Source: Candidatus Latescibacterota bacterium (GTDB taxonomy: Bacteria; Latescibacterota; UBA2968; UBA8231). From it: 18,961 nucleotides of DNA. The DNA lies in NCBI GenBank assembly GCA_022825185.1, contig JAJDYK010000322.1:1-18961 (forward strand), read 5' to 3'. A model generated the notes under the pieces. The model was not told where the DNA came from and ran no database searches. It worked only from the letters and a program-made list of their open reading frames with translations. Positions 5,746 to 12,961 of the stretch are shown one piece after another (positions within the stretch are counted from its first letter, which is position 1; the number at the start of each line of letters is the position of its first letter). Both the position numbers and the translations under genes were made by a program.

Positions 5746-7557
5746 TCACCTTATGCGCGCCAGCACCTGTCCGTCGGCCACCTGATCCCCGGCATGGACC
5801 AAAATATCGGCGACCGTGCCTCCGACGGGAGCCGTTACCGGCATTTCCATCTTCATGGCTTCGAGCACTATGATTCCGTCGCCTGCCTCTACGTGGTCGC
5901 CAGGTTGGACGAGGTGGCGGATTACTTTTCCGGGCATCTGGGCTTGCACTGGCGTGCCATCGCCGGCTTTGGGTGCCGGCGAAGAGGGAGCCGCTACGTC
6001 TGTCGATTCTGTCGATTGTTCTAGGCTGACTTGGAAGCGGCGGCCATCCACCGTGGCCGTGTCGCCGTCAATGGCTACGGCGTAGCGGCGGCCATCGACG
6101 GTGATTGCATAGTGCGCTGGACCGTCTGCCGGTGCTTCCTGCTCTTGCTCTTTTTCCACCTTGCGCACGCCGATTTCGCCTTCTCCCTTGAGGAAGGCGA
6201 GGCCCTTGTCTTGGCAGGCGGCGACGATAAAAATGTTTTCGTCTGTCTCTTCAAGGCCAGCTTCCCGCAGTTGTTTGCGGGCCGGTTCGACGCCCTTGCT
6301 CGGGTCGGCGTCGTTGCGTTCGAGCGGCTTTTGGGTCGTTGGCTCTAGCTCGAGCTGTTGGGCGGCGATCTCGACGACCGACGGGTCGGGCGCGACCGGC
6401 GTCTTGCCGAAGTAGCCCAAGACCATCTGGCCGTAGGGCGCGGCGATCCGCTCCCACGGACCGAACATGACGTTGTTGAAAGCCTGCTGAAAGTAAAACT
6501 GCGAGACCGGCGTCACCGAGGTGCCAAATCCGCCCTTTTCTACTACCTCGCGCATGGCCTTGATCATATCTGGGTACTTGTCCATGATGCCGTTGTCGCG
6601 CAGCATCTGGGTGTTGGCCGTCAGCGCGCCGCCGGGCATGGGGCTCCAGGGAATCATCGGTTCCACGGCCACGGCTTCGGGCGGCAGGAAATAGTCGGCC
6701 ATGCACTCCTTGAAGACTTCCTCGGCGTCGCGGATTTTGTCGATGTCGATGTCGAGATCGTAGTCGGAGCCGCGCAGCGCGTGCCACATGACGATGATGT
6801 CGGGCTGGCAGGTGCCGCCGGAACAGGGGGCCATAGACAGGTCGATGGCGTCGGCACCAGCGTCGAGGGCGGCCATGTTGGCACTGACGCCAATGCCGGC
6901 TGTCTCGTGCGTGTGGAAGTGGATGAAGGTGTCCTCGGGCAGCATGAGCCGCGCCTCGGAGATGGTCTCATAGACCTTAGAAGGCACGGCCGTGCCCGAG
7001 GCATCCTTGAAGCAGACCGCGTCGTACGGGATGCCGGCATCTAGTATTTGGCGCAAGGTCTTGGTGTAGAAGGCCGCGTCGTGGGCACCCGCGCAGCCCG
7101 GCGGCAGCTCCATCAGCGTGACACAGACTTGGTGCTTTAGCCCGGCATCGACGATGCACTGCCCCGAGTAGATGAGGTTATCGACGTCGTTGAGCGCGTC
7201 GAAATTGCGGATGGTCGTGATGCCGTGCTTTTTGAAGAGTTCGGCGTGCAGCTTGATGATGTCGCTCGGCTGCGATTCGAGGCCGACCACGTTGACTCCC
7301 CGCGCCAAGGTCTGCAAGTCGGCGTCCGGGCCGACCGTGGCGCGAAAGGCGTCCATCGCGGCAAAGGCGTCTTCGCCGCAGTAGAAATAGAACGATTGGA
7401 AGCAGGCCCCGCCGCCGGCTTCGAAATAGTCGATGCCAGCTTCCTTGGCTGCGGCGACGGCCGGGAGAAAATCGGACGTGAAAACGCGTGCGCCATAGAC
7501 CGACTGAAAGCCGTCGCGGAAGGCGGTACACATGAAGCGAACTTTCTTCTTATTCAC
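5746..7557 (-). CDS. oadA: Oxaloacetate decarboxylase alpha subunit (biotin carboxyltransferase plus biotin carrier)
   Basis: This 603-residue protein (from GTG 7557) takes the carboxyl group from oxaloacetate onto biotin, making pyruvate; OadB then decarboxylates carboxybiotin and pumps Na+. The TIM-barrel carboxyltransferase domain spans about 1-290, with active-site Asp15 in TAFRDGFQS (the usual form is TTLRDAHQS), carbamylatable Lys184 (CFKDASG) and metal ligands His215/His217 (HFHTHETAG). The PYC/OADA conserved domain runs to about 470. An acidic linker follows, then a biotinyl domain whose EAMKMEM lysine is residue 569, the normal 34 residues from the C-terminus. The frame extends to a GTG at 7596, but GAGG at 7566-7569 points to GTG 7557, 17 nt after the oadB stop. 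It is the last gene of oadGBA. Pyruvate carboxylase subunit B is the alternative, but adjacent oadB and oadG settle it. Confidence 0.93.
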   Translation of the reverse strand: MNKKKVRFMCTAFRDGFQSVYGARVFTSDFLPAVAAAKEAGIDYFEAGGGACFQSFYFYCGEDAFAAMDAFRATVGPDADLQTLARGVNVVGLESQPSDIIKLHAELFKKHGITTIRNFDALNDVDNLIYSGQCIVDAGLKHQVCVTLMELPPGCAGAHDAAFYTKTLRQILDAGIPYDAVCFKDASGTAVPSKVYETISEARLMLPEDTFIHFHTHETAGIGVSANMAALDAGADAIDLSMAPCSGGTCQPDIIVMWHALRGSDYDLDIDIDKIRDAEEVFKECMADYFLPPEAVAVEPMIPWSPMPGGALTANTQMLRDNGIMDKYPDMIKAMREVVEKGGFGTSVTPVSQFYFQQAFNNVMFGPWERIAAPYGQMVLGYFGKTPVAPDPSVVEIAAQQLELEPTTQKPLERNDADPSKGVEPARKQLREAGLEETDENIFIVAACQDKGLAFLKGEGEIGVRKVEKEQEQEAPADGPAHYAITVDGRRYAVAIDGDTATVDGRRFQVSLEQSTESTDVAAPSSPAPKAGDGTPVQAQMPGKVIRHLVQPGDHVEAGDGIIVLEAMKMEMPVTAPVGGTVADILVHAGDQVADGQVLARIR

Positions 7558-7565
7558 GGTCGCAT

Positions 7566-7569
7566 CCTC
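7566..7569 (-). promoter_or_regulatory. Ribosome-binding site fixing the oadA start
   Basis: GAGG on the minus strand lies 8 nt before GTG 7557, in the 17-nt gap after the oadB stop. The upstream GTG 7596 would overlap oadB, and its 13 extra residues have no counterpart before the usual family start (KKVRFMCTAFRD). Confidence 0.6.
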
Positions 7570-7574
7570 GTTGT

Positions 7575-8702
7575 CTATCCCACCAGCACGGACCACAAGA
7601 CGCCGGCACCTACCGCTGAGCCGATGACCCCGGCGACATTGGGGGCCATCGCGTGCATCAGCAGGTAGTTATTGGGGTCTTCGCGCTGGCCCATCATCTG
7701 CACCACGCGGGCCGAGTCGGGCACAGCCGAGACCCCGGCAGCGCCGACGAGCGGGTTGATTTTGTCTTTGGTGAAGAGGTTCAAAAACTTGGCAAAGAGC
7801 ACGCCGCTGGCCGTGGCGACTGCAAAGGACAGGGCACCGAGGCTGAAGATGAGTACCGACTGCGGCGTGAGAAAGGTCTGGGCTTGGGTTGAGCAGCCGA
7901 CCGAGAACCCGAGGAGGATGGTGACGATATCGACCATCGAGGTGCGGGCGGTCTGAGCCAAGCGCTCGGTGACGCCGCTTTCCTTGAGCAGATTGCCGAA
8001 GAACAGCATGCCGAGCAGCCCGATTGCACCCGGGGCGAGAAGTGCGCAGATGAGGAAAGCGGCAATGGGAAAGATGATCTTCTCGCGCTGCGAGACCTCG
8101 CGCGGGGGCTTCATGCGAATTAGCCGCTCTTTGCGGGTGGTCAAGAGTTTCATCACCGGCGGCTGAATAACCGGCACGAGGGCCATGTAGGAATACGCGG
8201 CAATGGCAATGGCCCCGAGCAGGTGAGGAGCTAACTTGGCCGAGAGAAAGATCGCCGTTGGCCCATCGGCCCCGCCGATAATGCCGATGGCCCCAGCCTC
8301 GGCAGGAGTAAAACCTAAATGGAGTGCGCCGATCAAGGTCAGGAAAATGCCCGTCTGCGCCGCGGCTCCCAGCAGCACCAACCGGGGGCTGGAGAGCATG
8401 GTCGAGAAGTCGGTCATCGCGCCGATGCCGAGAAAAATCAGCGGCGGGAAGACCCCTTGGCTGACGCCAAAGTAGATGTAGTAGAGCACACTGCCTTTGT
8501 CGTACACGCCGATGGCCATGCTGGAGATAGACGGAAGATTGCCCACGATGCAGCCGAAGCCAATCGGTAACAGCAGCAGCGGCTCGTAGTCCTTGCGGAT
8601 GGCCAGAGAGATGAAGATCGCGCCGATAAAGATCATCAGCAGATTGCCGCCCGACATATTGGCCACGGCCGTGGTAGTGAGGAATTCGAGGAGAATTTCC
8701 AT
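7575..8702 (-). CDS. oadB: Oxaloacetate decarboxylase beta subunit, Na+ pump
   Basis: This 375-residue, very hydrophobic inner-membrane protein decarboxylates carboxybiotin and couples it to Na+ export. Family signatures are GNLPSISSM (54-62), SQGVFPPLIFLGIGAMTDF (81-99), the GGADGPTAIF re-entrant loop (143-152) with Asp146 matching the essential Asp203 of the Klebsiella enzyme, and KINPLVGAAGVSAVPDSARV near the C-terminus. About nine membrane segments are expected. It sits 6 nt after the oadG stop and 17 nt before oadA, so it belongs to one transcript. The start ATG 8702 has no strong Shine-Dalgarno site, suggesting coupling to oadG translation. Close paralogues pump Na+ with glutaconyl-CoA or methylmalonyl-CoA decarboxylases, but the adjacent alpha subunit is of the pyruvate/oxaloacetate type. 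Confidence 0.95.
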   Translation of the reverse strand: MEILLEFLTTTAVANMSGGNLLMIFIGAIFISLAIRKDYEPLLLLPIGFGCIVGNLPSISSMAIGVYDKGSVLYYIYFGVSQGVFPPLIFLGIGAMTDFSTMLSSPRLVLLGAAAQTGIFLTLIGALHLGFTPAEAGAIGIIGGADGPTAIFLSAKLAPHLLGAIAIAAYSYMALVPVIQPPVMKLLTTRKERLIRMKPPREVSQREKIIFPIAAFLICALLAPGAIGLLGMLFFGNLLKESGVTERLAQTARTSMVDIVTILLGFSVGCSTQAQTFLTPQSVLIFSLGALSFAVATASGVLFAKFLNLFTKDKINPLVGAAGVSAVPDSARVVQMMGQREDPNNYLLMHAMAPNVAGVIGSAVGAGVLWSVLVG

Positions 8703-8708
8703 GGCCGA

Positions 8709-8960
8709 TTAGTCGTTTTGGCGGCGCGCGTGCAGGGCGAAGCCGATGGCCGCGGCGATGGCGGGTGCGTCGGATTCTTTGCTATGACTCTGCGTGTGCA
8801 GTTGGGCTGGGGGAATATAGGGGTGGATCACGGCGAGGATCCTCGGCAAGACAGCGATAAAAACGCTGACCAATACCAGGGCGGTGAAGACGATGCCCAT
8901 GCCCACGAAGGCTAGGTCTAATCCCTGTGCGAGAGGATTGTCGAGTGCAAGTTGATTCAT
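8709..8960 (-). CDS. oadG: Oxaloacetate decarboxylase gamma subunit (OadG-like)
   Basis: This is an 83-residue membrane protein with one transmembrane helix (about residues 15-40, LDLAFVGMGIVFTALVLVSVFIAV), followed by a short hydrophilic Pro/His-containing tail (PPAQLHTQSHSKES). OadG anchors the alpha subunit to OadB, and its C-terminal tail helps assembly and Zn binding. Sequence conservation in this family is low, so identity rests on size, the GMGIVF segment and its position directly before oadB (6 nt gap). The gene starts 68 nt after rfbA on the same strand, so oadGBA may be read from the upstream dehydratase-operon promoter or from an unseen one. No strong Shine-Dalgarno site is visible before the ATG. 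Confidence 0.8.
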   Translation of the reverse strand: MNQLALDNPLAQGLDLAFVGMGIVFTALVLVSVFIAVLPRILAVIHPYIPPAQLHTQSHSKESDAPAIAAAIGFALHARRQND

Positions 8961-9028
8961 AGTCTAAGTGGCTGTGCGGAAAGTGAAAGACATTAAGGTA
9001 TGGCGGCGGGCCGATAAGTCAAAAGGCG

Positions 9029-9910
9029 TTAGAACGTTGGCCCGGATTGTTCGACGAGGTGCTTCAGATAGAGGCAATACGCATTGTCTTGGGAATAATT
9101 GGCGATGCGGAGGAGCTGTTCCGCGCCAATGTAGCCCTTGCGGTACGCTATTTCCTCGACGCAGCCTACTTTGAGCCCCTGCCGGTGCTCGATGGTTTGG
9201 ACGAAGTTGTTGGCCTCTAGGAGGCTCTCGTGCGTACCGGTGTCGAACCAGGCAAAGCCCCGTCCCAACACTTCGACCTTGAGCTGTGTGCGACGGAGAT
9301 ACTCGTTGTTGAGATCGGTAATCTCCAGTTCGCCGCGGGCCGAGGGTTTGAGATCGCGGACGATATCGACGACCGCGCCGTCGTAAAAATAAAGGCCGAT
9401 GACCGCGTAGTTGGACTTGGGGTTTTGCGGCTTTTCTTCAATGCTGGTGGCGTTGCCCTCTCCGTCGAATTCGACGACTCCGTAGCGCGTGGGATCGCTT
9501 ACGTAGTAGGCGAAAACTAAGCCTCCCTCCCGCAGTTGGCTGGCGCGCTGTAGAATCGCCGTCAGGCCGTGCCCGTAGAGAAAGTTATCGCCGAATATCA
9601 AGGCACAGGGCCCCCCAGCGGCAAAGTCCGCACCGATGGTAAAGGCTTGGGCTTGGCCTTCAGGCCGGGGCTGGACCGCGTATTCGATATCCAGCCCTAA
9701 CCTACTACCATCGCCAAAGAGCTGGCGATAGAGATCGATGTGCTCTGGACTGGAAATGATGAGAATCTCGCGGATATCGGCCAGCATCAGCACCGAGAGC
9801 GGATAGTAGATCATCGGCTTGTCGAAGATCGGCAGGATCTGCTTGGAGACCGATACGGTCAGGGGGTAGAGGCGCGTGCCTTGGCCGCCGGCGAGAATGA
9901 TGCCCTTCAT
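9029..9910 (-). CDS. rfbA: Glucose-1-phosphate thymidylyltransferase
   Basis: This cytoplasmic enzyme makes dTDP-glucose from dTTP and glucose-1-phosphate, the first step to dTDP-rhamnose and other deoxysugars. At 293 residues it has standard RmlA/RfbA length. It has the nucleotide-binding signature [13 protein letters not shown] (6-18), [17 protein letters not shown] (22-38), the metal-binding GDN (107-109), [28 protein letters not shown], and the C-terminal [13 protein letters not shown] motif with allosteric-site-type tail CLYLKHL. It follows the PhyH-like gene by 5 nt, so it is co-transcribed with it. It stands alone: none of rfbB, rfbC or rfbD is in the window. Either those genes lie elsewhere, or the nucleotide sugar feeds a local pathway. 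Confidence 0.94.
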   Translation of the reverse strand: MKGIILAGGQGTRLYPLTVSVSKQILPIFDKPMIYYPLSVLMLADIREILIISSPEHIDLYRQLFGDGSRLGLDIEYAVQPRPEGQAQAFTIGADFAAGGPCALIFGDNFLYGHGLTAILQRASQLREGGLVFAYYVSDPTRYGVVEFDGEGNATSIEEKPQNPKSNYAVIGLYFYDGAVVDIVRDLKPSARGELEITDLNNEYLRRTQLKVEVLGRGFAWFDTGTHESLLEANNFVQTIEHRQGLKVGCVEEIAYRKGYIGAEQLLRIANYSQDNAYCLYLKHLVEQSGPTF

Positions 9911-9915
9911 GGAAT

Positions 9916-10749
9916 TTACTCAATGCCCTTTTTTTGCGGTCCTTGGGGACGGGGCCTCTGCGGCCAGACGATCTGTCGCCGCTCGGGCGTCAGGCGTGCC
10001 AACAGCTCTTCTGAGGGATGATAGCCGTGGCGGAAATTGCCCCAAGAGGGTCCGTAGCGATAGACGAAAATCCGGCGCGTGCCCTCTTTCTGCCGCCGGG
10101 CCGAGCCGTGCGAGAGGCCATCGACGAAAAGCAGGGCGTCGCCCTTGGCCATGTGACACTCGACCGCGCCGGTGATGCCCTCGACGGTAGCGCCTTCGGG
10201 CCTCATGCGATGCCGGTCTAAATCGGGGTGCGTGAAGTTGGCTTTGTGGCTGCCGGGGATCAGCATGGTGCCGCCGTCGCCCGGGCCGATGTCCGTGAGC
10301 GCCACGAGGATGTTGATTTGGCCGCACATGTAGCGTCCGCCGTGGTAGCGGAATTGGTTGCGCATGATGGGCGGGTAGCCGCCGGAGTGCAGGCCGATGG
10401 CCTCCCCAGGCTGGCGGAAGTTGGCGAAGTTTTCGTCGATGAAGAGCGGCCCGTGGGCGTAGTCGAAGGAGCCCTCGCCGCCGACGAAGTGCTTTACTTT
10501 CTCGATCCAAGCGGGATGGTCGATCATCCGCTCAAAAGGTTCGCCCGCCTCGTAGATTTGCTGCAAGTTGAGGCCGTCGATCGTGCCATAGGTATGGGCG
10601 TGGACATGGCCGTACCAGTCGCCCGGCTCTAGCGGCGGAATGGCGTCGAGGCAATCGTTGAGGTCTTTGACCTCATCGGCGGTAAGCGCTCCCTCTAAGT
10701 GCAGGTAGCCGCGCAGGTCGAAGAGATAATTTTCGAGGTCGGTGACCAT
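9916..10749 (-). CDS. Phytanoyl-CoA dioxygenase (PhyH) family protein with HxG iron site
   Basis: This 277-residue protein has the double-stranded beta-helix fold of Fe(II)/2-oxoglutarate enzymes. Landmarks are [10 protein letters not shown] (102-111), LHSGGYP (120-126), [28 protein letters not shown] (145-172), [14 protein letters not shown] (203-216) and [10 protein letters not shown] (225-234). The distal histidine is His214 and the likely 2-oxoglutarate arginine is Arg225, 11 residues on as in human PhyH. The proximal motif is His121-Ser-Gly123, lacking the usual Asp/Glu. That pattern is seen in Fe/2OG halogenases such as SyrB2, but I also recall LHGG-type motifs in a broad bacterial PhyH subgroup. 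The Shine-Dalgarno GAGG overlaps the TGA of the upstream dehydratase gene, showing tight coupling. The substrate is unknown; oxidation of a small polar acid or sugar derivative is only a guess from context. Confidence 0.82.
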   Translation of the reverse strand: MVTDLENYLFDLRGYLHLEGALTADEVKDLNDCLDAIPPLEPGDWYGHVHAHTYGTIDGLNLQQIYEAGEPFERMIDHPAWIEKVKHFVGGEGSFDYAHGPLFIDENFANFRQPGEAIGLHSGGYPPIMRNQFRYHGGRYMCGQINILVALTDIGPGDGGTMLIPGSHKANFTHPDLDRHRMRPEGATVEGITGAVECHMAKGDALLFVDGLSHGSARRQKEGTRRIFVYRYGPSWGNFRHGYHPSEELLARLTPERRQIVWPQRPRPQGPQKKGIE

Positions 10750-10755
10750 GAGTCC

Positions 10756-11910
10756 TCAGCGCTGGACGGGATCGCCCCAAGAGCCTTCGATGTACGGAAA
10801 GCGCGTTTCGAGGTCGTCGGCCAGTTCGACGCCGAAGCCCGGGGCGTCGGGCAGAATCAAGTGGCCGTCTTCGATCAGCGGCTTCTCGCGCAGAATCTCC
10901 CACTGCAAAGGCCCCTGCTTCATGTTTAGCTCGACTAGGCGTGGGTCAGGTAGCGCCGCGACCATGTGGGCGTTGGCCATGGTCATCAGGCCGTTGTGCC
11001 AGTTGTGCGGGATCAGGGGTATTTCGCCGTAGTCGAAGTGGGCCTTGTGGCCGACCTCCATGCAGAGGTCGATGCCGCAGACGCCGGCGTCGGGTTGGAC
11101 GATGCCGAAGCCTGCCGCCTCCATAAAAGGCTCGAACTGCGCCCACGTGGTAAACGGCTCGCCGCCGGTGATGGGGATGGAGACGGCCTCGTTGAGCCGG
11201 GCGTAGTCCTCGGGTACGCGTTCGACCGGCTCCTCAAACCAAGCCCAGCCCATTTCGTCGAGCGCCTCGGCAATGGGCAGCGCCTCCTCCATTGAGAGGC
11301 GACAATTGCCGTCGAGGGCCAGGTCCATGCGCGCACCCACGGCCTCGTGGACTTGGCGCGCTATGTTGAGAAAGCGATCGACGGTGACGCCCGACCAAGC
11401 CCAGTGGGTGCCTATGCGCATCTTGTAGGCGGTAAAGCCCTCTTCGGCATAGCCGATGGCCTCTTCGACGACGGATTCGGGGTGGTCGTCCCAGTCGTAG
11501 CGCACGCCCGAGGAAGCATAGAGGCGGAGGCGGCGTAGGGGTTCCTGTCCTGCCGCGCAGAGCAGGTCGGCGGTGGGTTTGCCAGCGATCTTGCCGCGCA
11601 AATCCCACAGCGCGCAGTTGAGGCCGGCGTTGGCGATGTCGTTGGCGCGCTCTGCTTTGTTGTGCGGCGTCAGATCTTCGTCGCGGGGGTCGCGGCCGAT
11701 GAGACTGGGCTTGAGTTCGTCGATGCGAGCGGCGATTACGGGTGGCACGCCGTACGCACAAGGCTCGGCGATGCCCTGCAAGCCCTCGTCGGTCTCGATG
11801 ATGCAGATCGAGCAGTCGGCCTTGGGCACGTGGAAGGTGGCGCTGTACCACTGAAGTTCAGGCTCGTGGGCGCGCGAGAGCGAAAGCGTGCGGATATCGG
11901 TGATTTTCAT
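10756..11910 (-). CDS. Enolase-superfamily enzyme, mandelate racemase/acid-sugar dehydratase group
   Basis: This 384-residue protein has an N-terminal capping domain (about 1-125) and a beta/alpha barrel. The barrel carries the superfamily metal ligands Asp200 (LALDGN), Glu226 (WFEEP) and Glu251 (TGGEP), plus the His-Asp dyad typical of the mandelate racemase subgroup, Asp274 (VQPDAG) and His302 (LIPHNWHNG). The second-strand base motif is Lys163-x-Arg165 (AYKMRIG). Such enzymes abstract the proton alpha to a carboxylate; most in this subgroup dehydrate acid sugars to 2-keto-3-deoxy acids. The substrate cannot be predicted here. The start ATG 11910 has AGGA 6 nt upstream. It is the first gene of a tight operon with the PhyH-like oxygenase and rfbA, under the promoter at 11964-11992. 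Confidence 0.9.
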   Translation of the reverse strand: MKITDIRTLSLSRAHEPELQWYSATFHVPKADCSICIIETDEGLQGIAEPCAYGVPPVIAARIDELKPSLIGRDPRDEDLTPHNKAERANDIANAGLNCALWDLRGKIAGKPTADLLCAAGQEPLRRLRLYASSGVRYDWDDHPESVVEEAIGYAEEGFTAYKMRIGTHWAWSGVTVDRFLNIARQVHEAVGARMDLALDGNCRLSMEEALPIAEALDEMGWAWFEEPVERVPEDYARLNEAVSIPITGGEPFTTWAQFEPFMEAAGFGIVQPDAGVCGIDLCMEVGHKAHFDYGEIPLIPHNWHNGLMTMANAHMVAALPDPRLVELNMKQGPLQWEILREKPLIEDGHLILPDAPGFGVELADDLETRFPYIEGSWGDPVQR

Positions 11911-11963
11911 CGGGTTCCTATTCGATACACGTGGGCTTAAAGTTTATTTTTCTACGGGCCTGT

Positions 11964-11992
11964 ATTAAAGGGCCACTTACTTTTCGCGTCAA
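11964..11992 (-). promoter_or_regulatory. Strong sigma70-like promoter of the dehydratase-PhyH-rfbA operon
   Basis: Read on the minus strand, TTGACG (-35, 11987-11992), exactly 17 nt, then TTTAAT (-10, 11964-11969); each hexamer differs from consensus at one position. The predicted start near 11957 gives a 47-nt leader to the ATG at 11910. It is the best promoter match I found in the window and could also drive oadGBA downstream. Confidence 0.6.
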
Positions 11993-12016
11993 CACTGCTC
12001 CGGCGGAGACCTTCCC

Positions 12017-12045
12017 TTGTCGCCCGCAGGGTGCTCCCGTATTTT
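12017..12045 (+). promoter_or_regulatory. Putative divergent promoter of the PHP hydrolase operon
   Basis: TTGTCG (-35, 12017-12022), a 17-nt spacer and TATTTT (-10, 12040-12045). The predicted start near 12052 leaves a leader of about 22 nt containing the AGGAG ribosome-binding site at 12064-12068. Each hexamer matches consensus at four of six positions, so it is weaker than the opposing promoter 25 bp away. Confidence 0.35.
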
Positions 12046-12074
12046 GAGGCCGCTTCCCAACCGAGGAGAAACCA

Positions 12075-12956
12075 ATGATCGAACATCCCTATCAGAATTT
12101 GAGTGGAGGACGCTGGCTAGTCGGCAACCTGCACACGCATACGACCGCCAGCGACGGCGAGCGCGATCACCAAGCGGTAATCGACGATTACGCGGGCCGC
12201 GGCTACGGTTTCTTGGCGATCAGCGATCACGACATCTATACGTCCTTGGAGGACTACGAGCAATACGACGCCCAAGGGATGATTTTGGTGCCGGGCAACG
12301 AAATCTCAGCCAACGGCCCGCACGTTTTGCATGTCGGGGCCGCCGCGTGGGTCGCACCCCATGCGGACCGGCAGCAAGTAATTGACGAGGTCAACGAATT
12401 GAGTGGTGGCTTTGCTCTTTTCAACCACCCCAACTGGCACGGCAATTTCAACCACTGTCCGCAGGAGCTTTTGCAGGCCTGCGAAGGCTACGTGGGCTTG
12501 GAGATCTACAACGGCGTGATCTGCCGCTTGGAGGGCAGTCCCTACGCGACGAATCGCTGGGACATGCTGCTGAGCGCGGGAAGACGTCTGTGGGGATTTG
12601 CCAACGACGACAGCCATGCGGCGAGCGGCGATGTGGGGTTGGGGTGGAATGTGGCCTACGTGGAGGAGGAGACGGCTAACGGCGTGGTGGAAGCACTGCG
12701 CGCCGGTCGGTTTTATGCCTCGACGGGCGTTGAGATAAGTCAGATCCAAGTCGAGGGAAACAGGATTTGGATTGAGACGGAGAATGCAGCGCGGATCGTG
12801 GCCTTGCGCGCTGGCGCGAAGCGGATAGCCGTGGCCGATGGACGGGAAATTGAGGTGGAAGTGCCGGAGCGGGCGGGATACGTGCGCTTTGAGTGTTGGG
12901 GCGCAGGAGAGGCGTTTGCTTGGACGCAGCCGTTTTTTTGTGAGGAGAGCGAATAA
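12075..12956 (+). CDS. PHP-domain metallohydrolase, CehA/McbA-like
   Basis: This 293-residue protein is built on the PHP fold, which binds two or three metals and cleaves phosphoester or related bonds. Motifs in order are GNLHTHTTASDG (17-28; His20, His22), AISDHD (48-53), GNEIS (74-78), HVLHVG (83-88), FNHPNWHG (116-123) and FANDDSHA (175-182; His181). A C-terminal beta domain of about 85 residues (from about 210, FYASTGVEISQIQVEG) resembles that seen in the CehA/McbA group, named after carbaryl hydrolases, though most members have unknown substrates. The start is secure: AGGAG at 12064-12068, 6 nt before the ATG. There is no signal peptide, so it is cytoplasmic. The dehydrogenase gene follows after 5 nt, so they form an operon. 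An esterase, phosphatase or carbamate hydrolase role is possible. Confidence 0.85.
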   Translation: MIEHPYQNLSGGRWLVGNLHTHTTASDGERDHQAVIDDYAGRGYGFLAISDHDIYTSLEDYEQYDAQGMILVPGNEISANGPHVLHVGAAAWVAPHADRQQVIDEVNELSGGFALFNHPNWHGNFNHCPQELLQACEGYVGLEIYNGVICRLEGSPYATNRWDMLLSAGRRLWGFANDDSHAASGDVGLGWNVAYVEEETANGVVEALRAGRFYASTGVEISQIQVEGNRIWIETENAARIVALRAGAKRIAVADGREIEVEVPERAGYVRFECWGAGEAFAWTQPFFCEESE

Positions 12957-12961
12957 CAAAC

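Noticed and set aside
6358..7044. 228-codon plus-strand open frame opposite oadA
   Set aside because: It lies wholly inside the conserved carboxyltransferase coding region on the other strand, with His/Val/Asp/Gly-rich composition typical of antisense frames.
7558..7596. Upstream GTG start for oadA
   Set aside because: It overlaps the end of oadB; the GAGG site before GTG 7557 and the family's usual N-terminus favour the shorter form.
12306..12959. 217-codon minus-strand open frame opposite the PHP gene
   Set aside because: It is a shadow of the PHP-domain gene, which has all the metal motifs and a strong ribosome-binding site.
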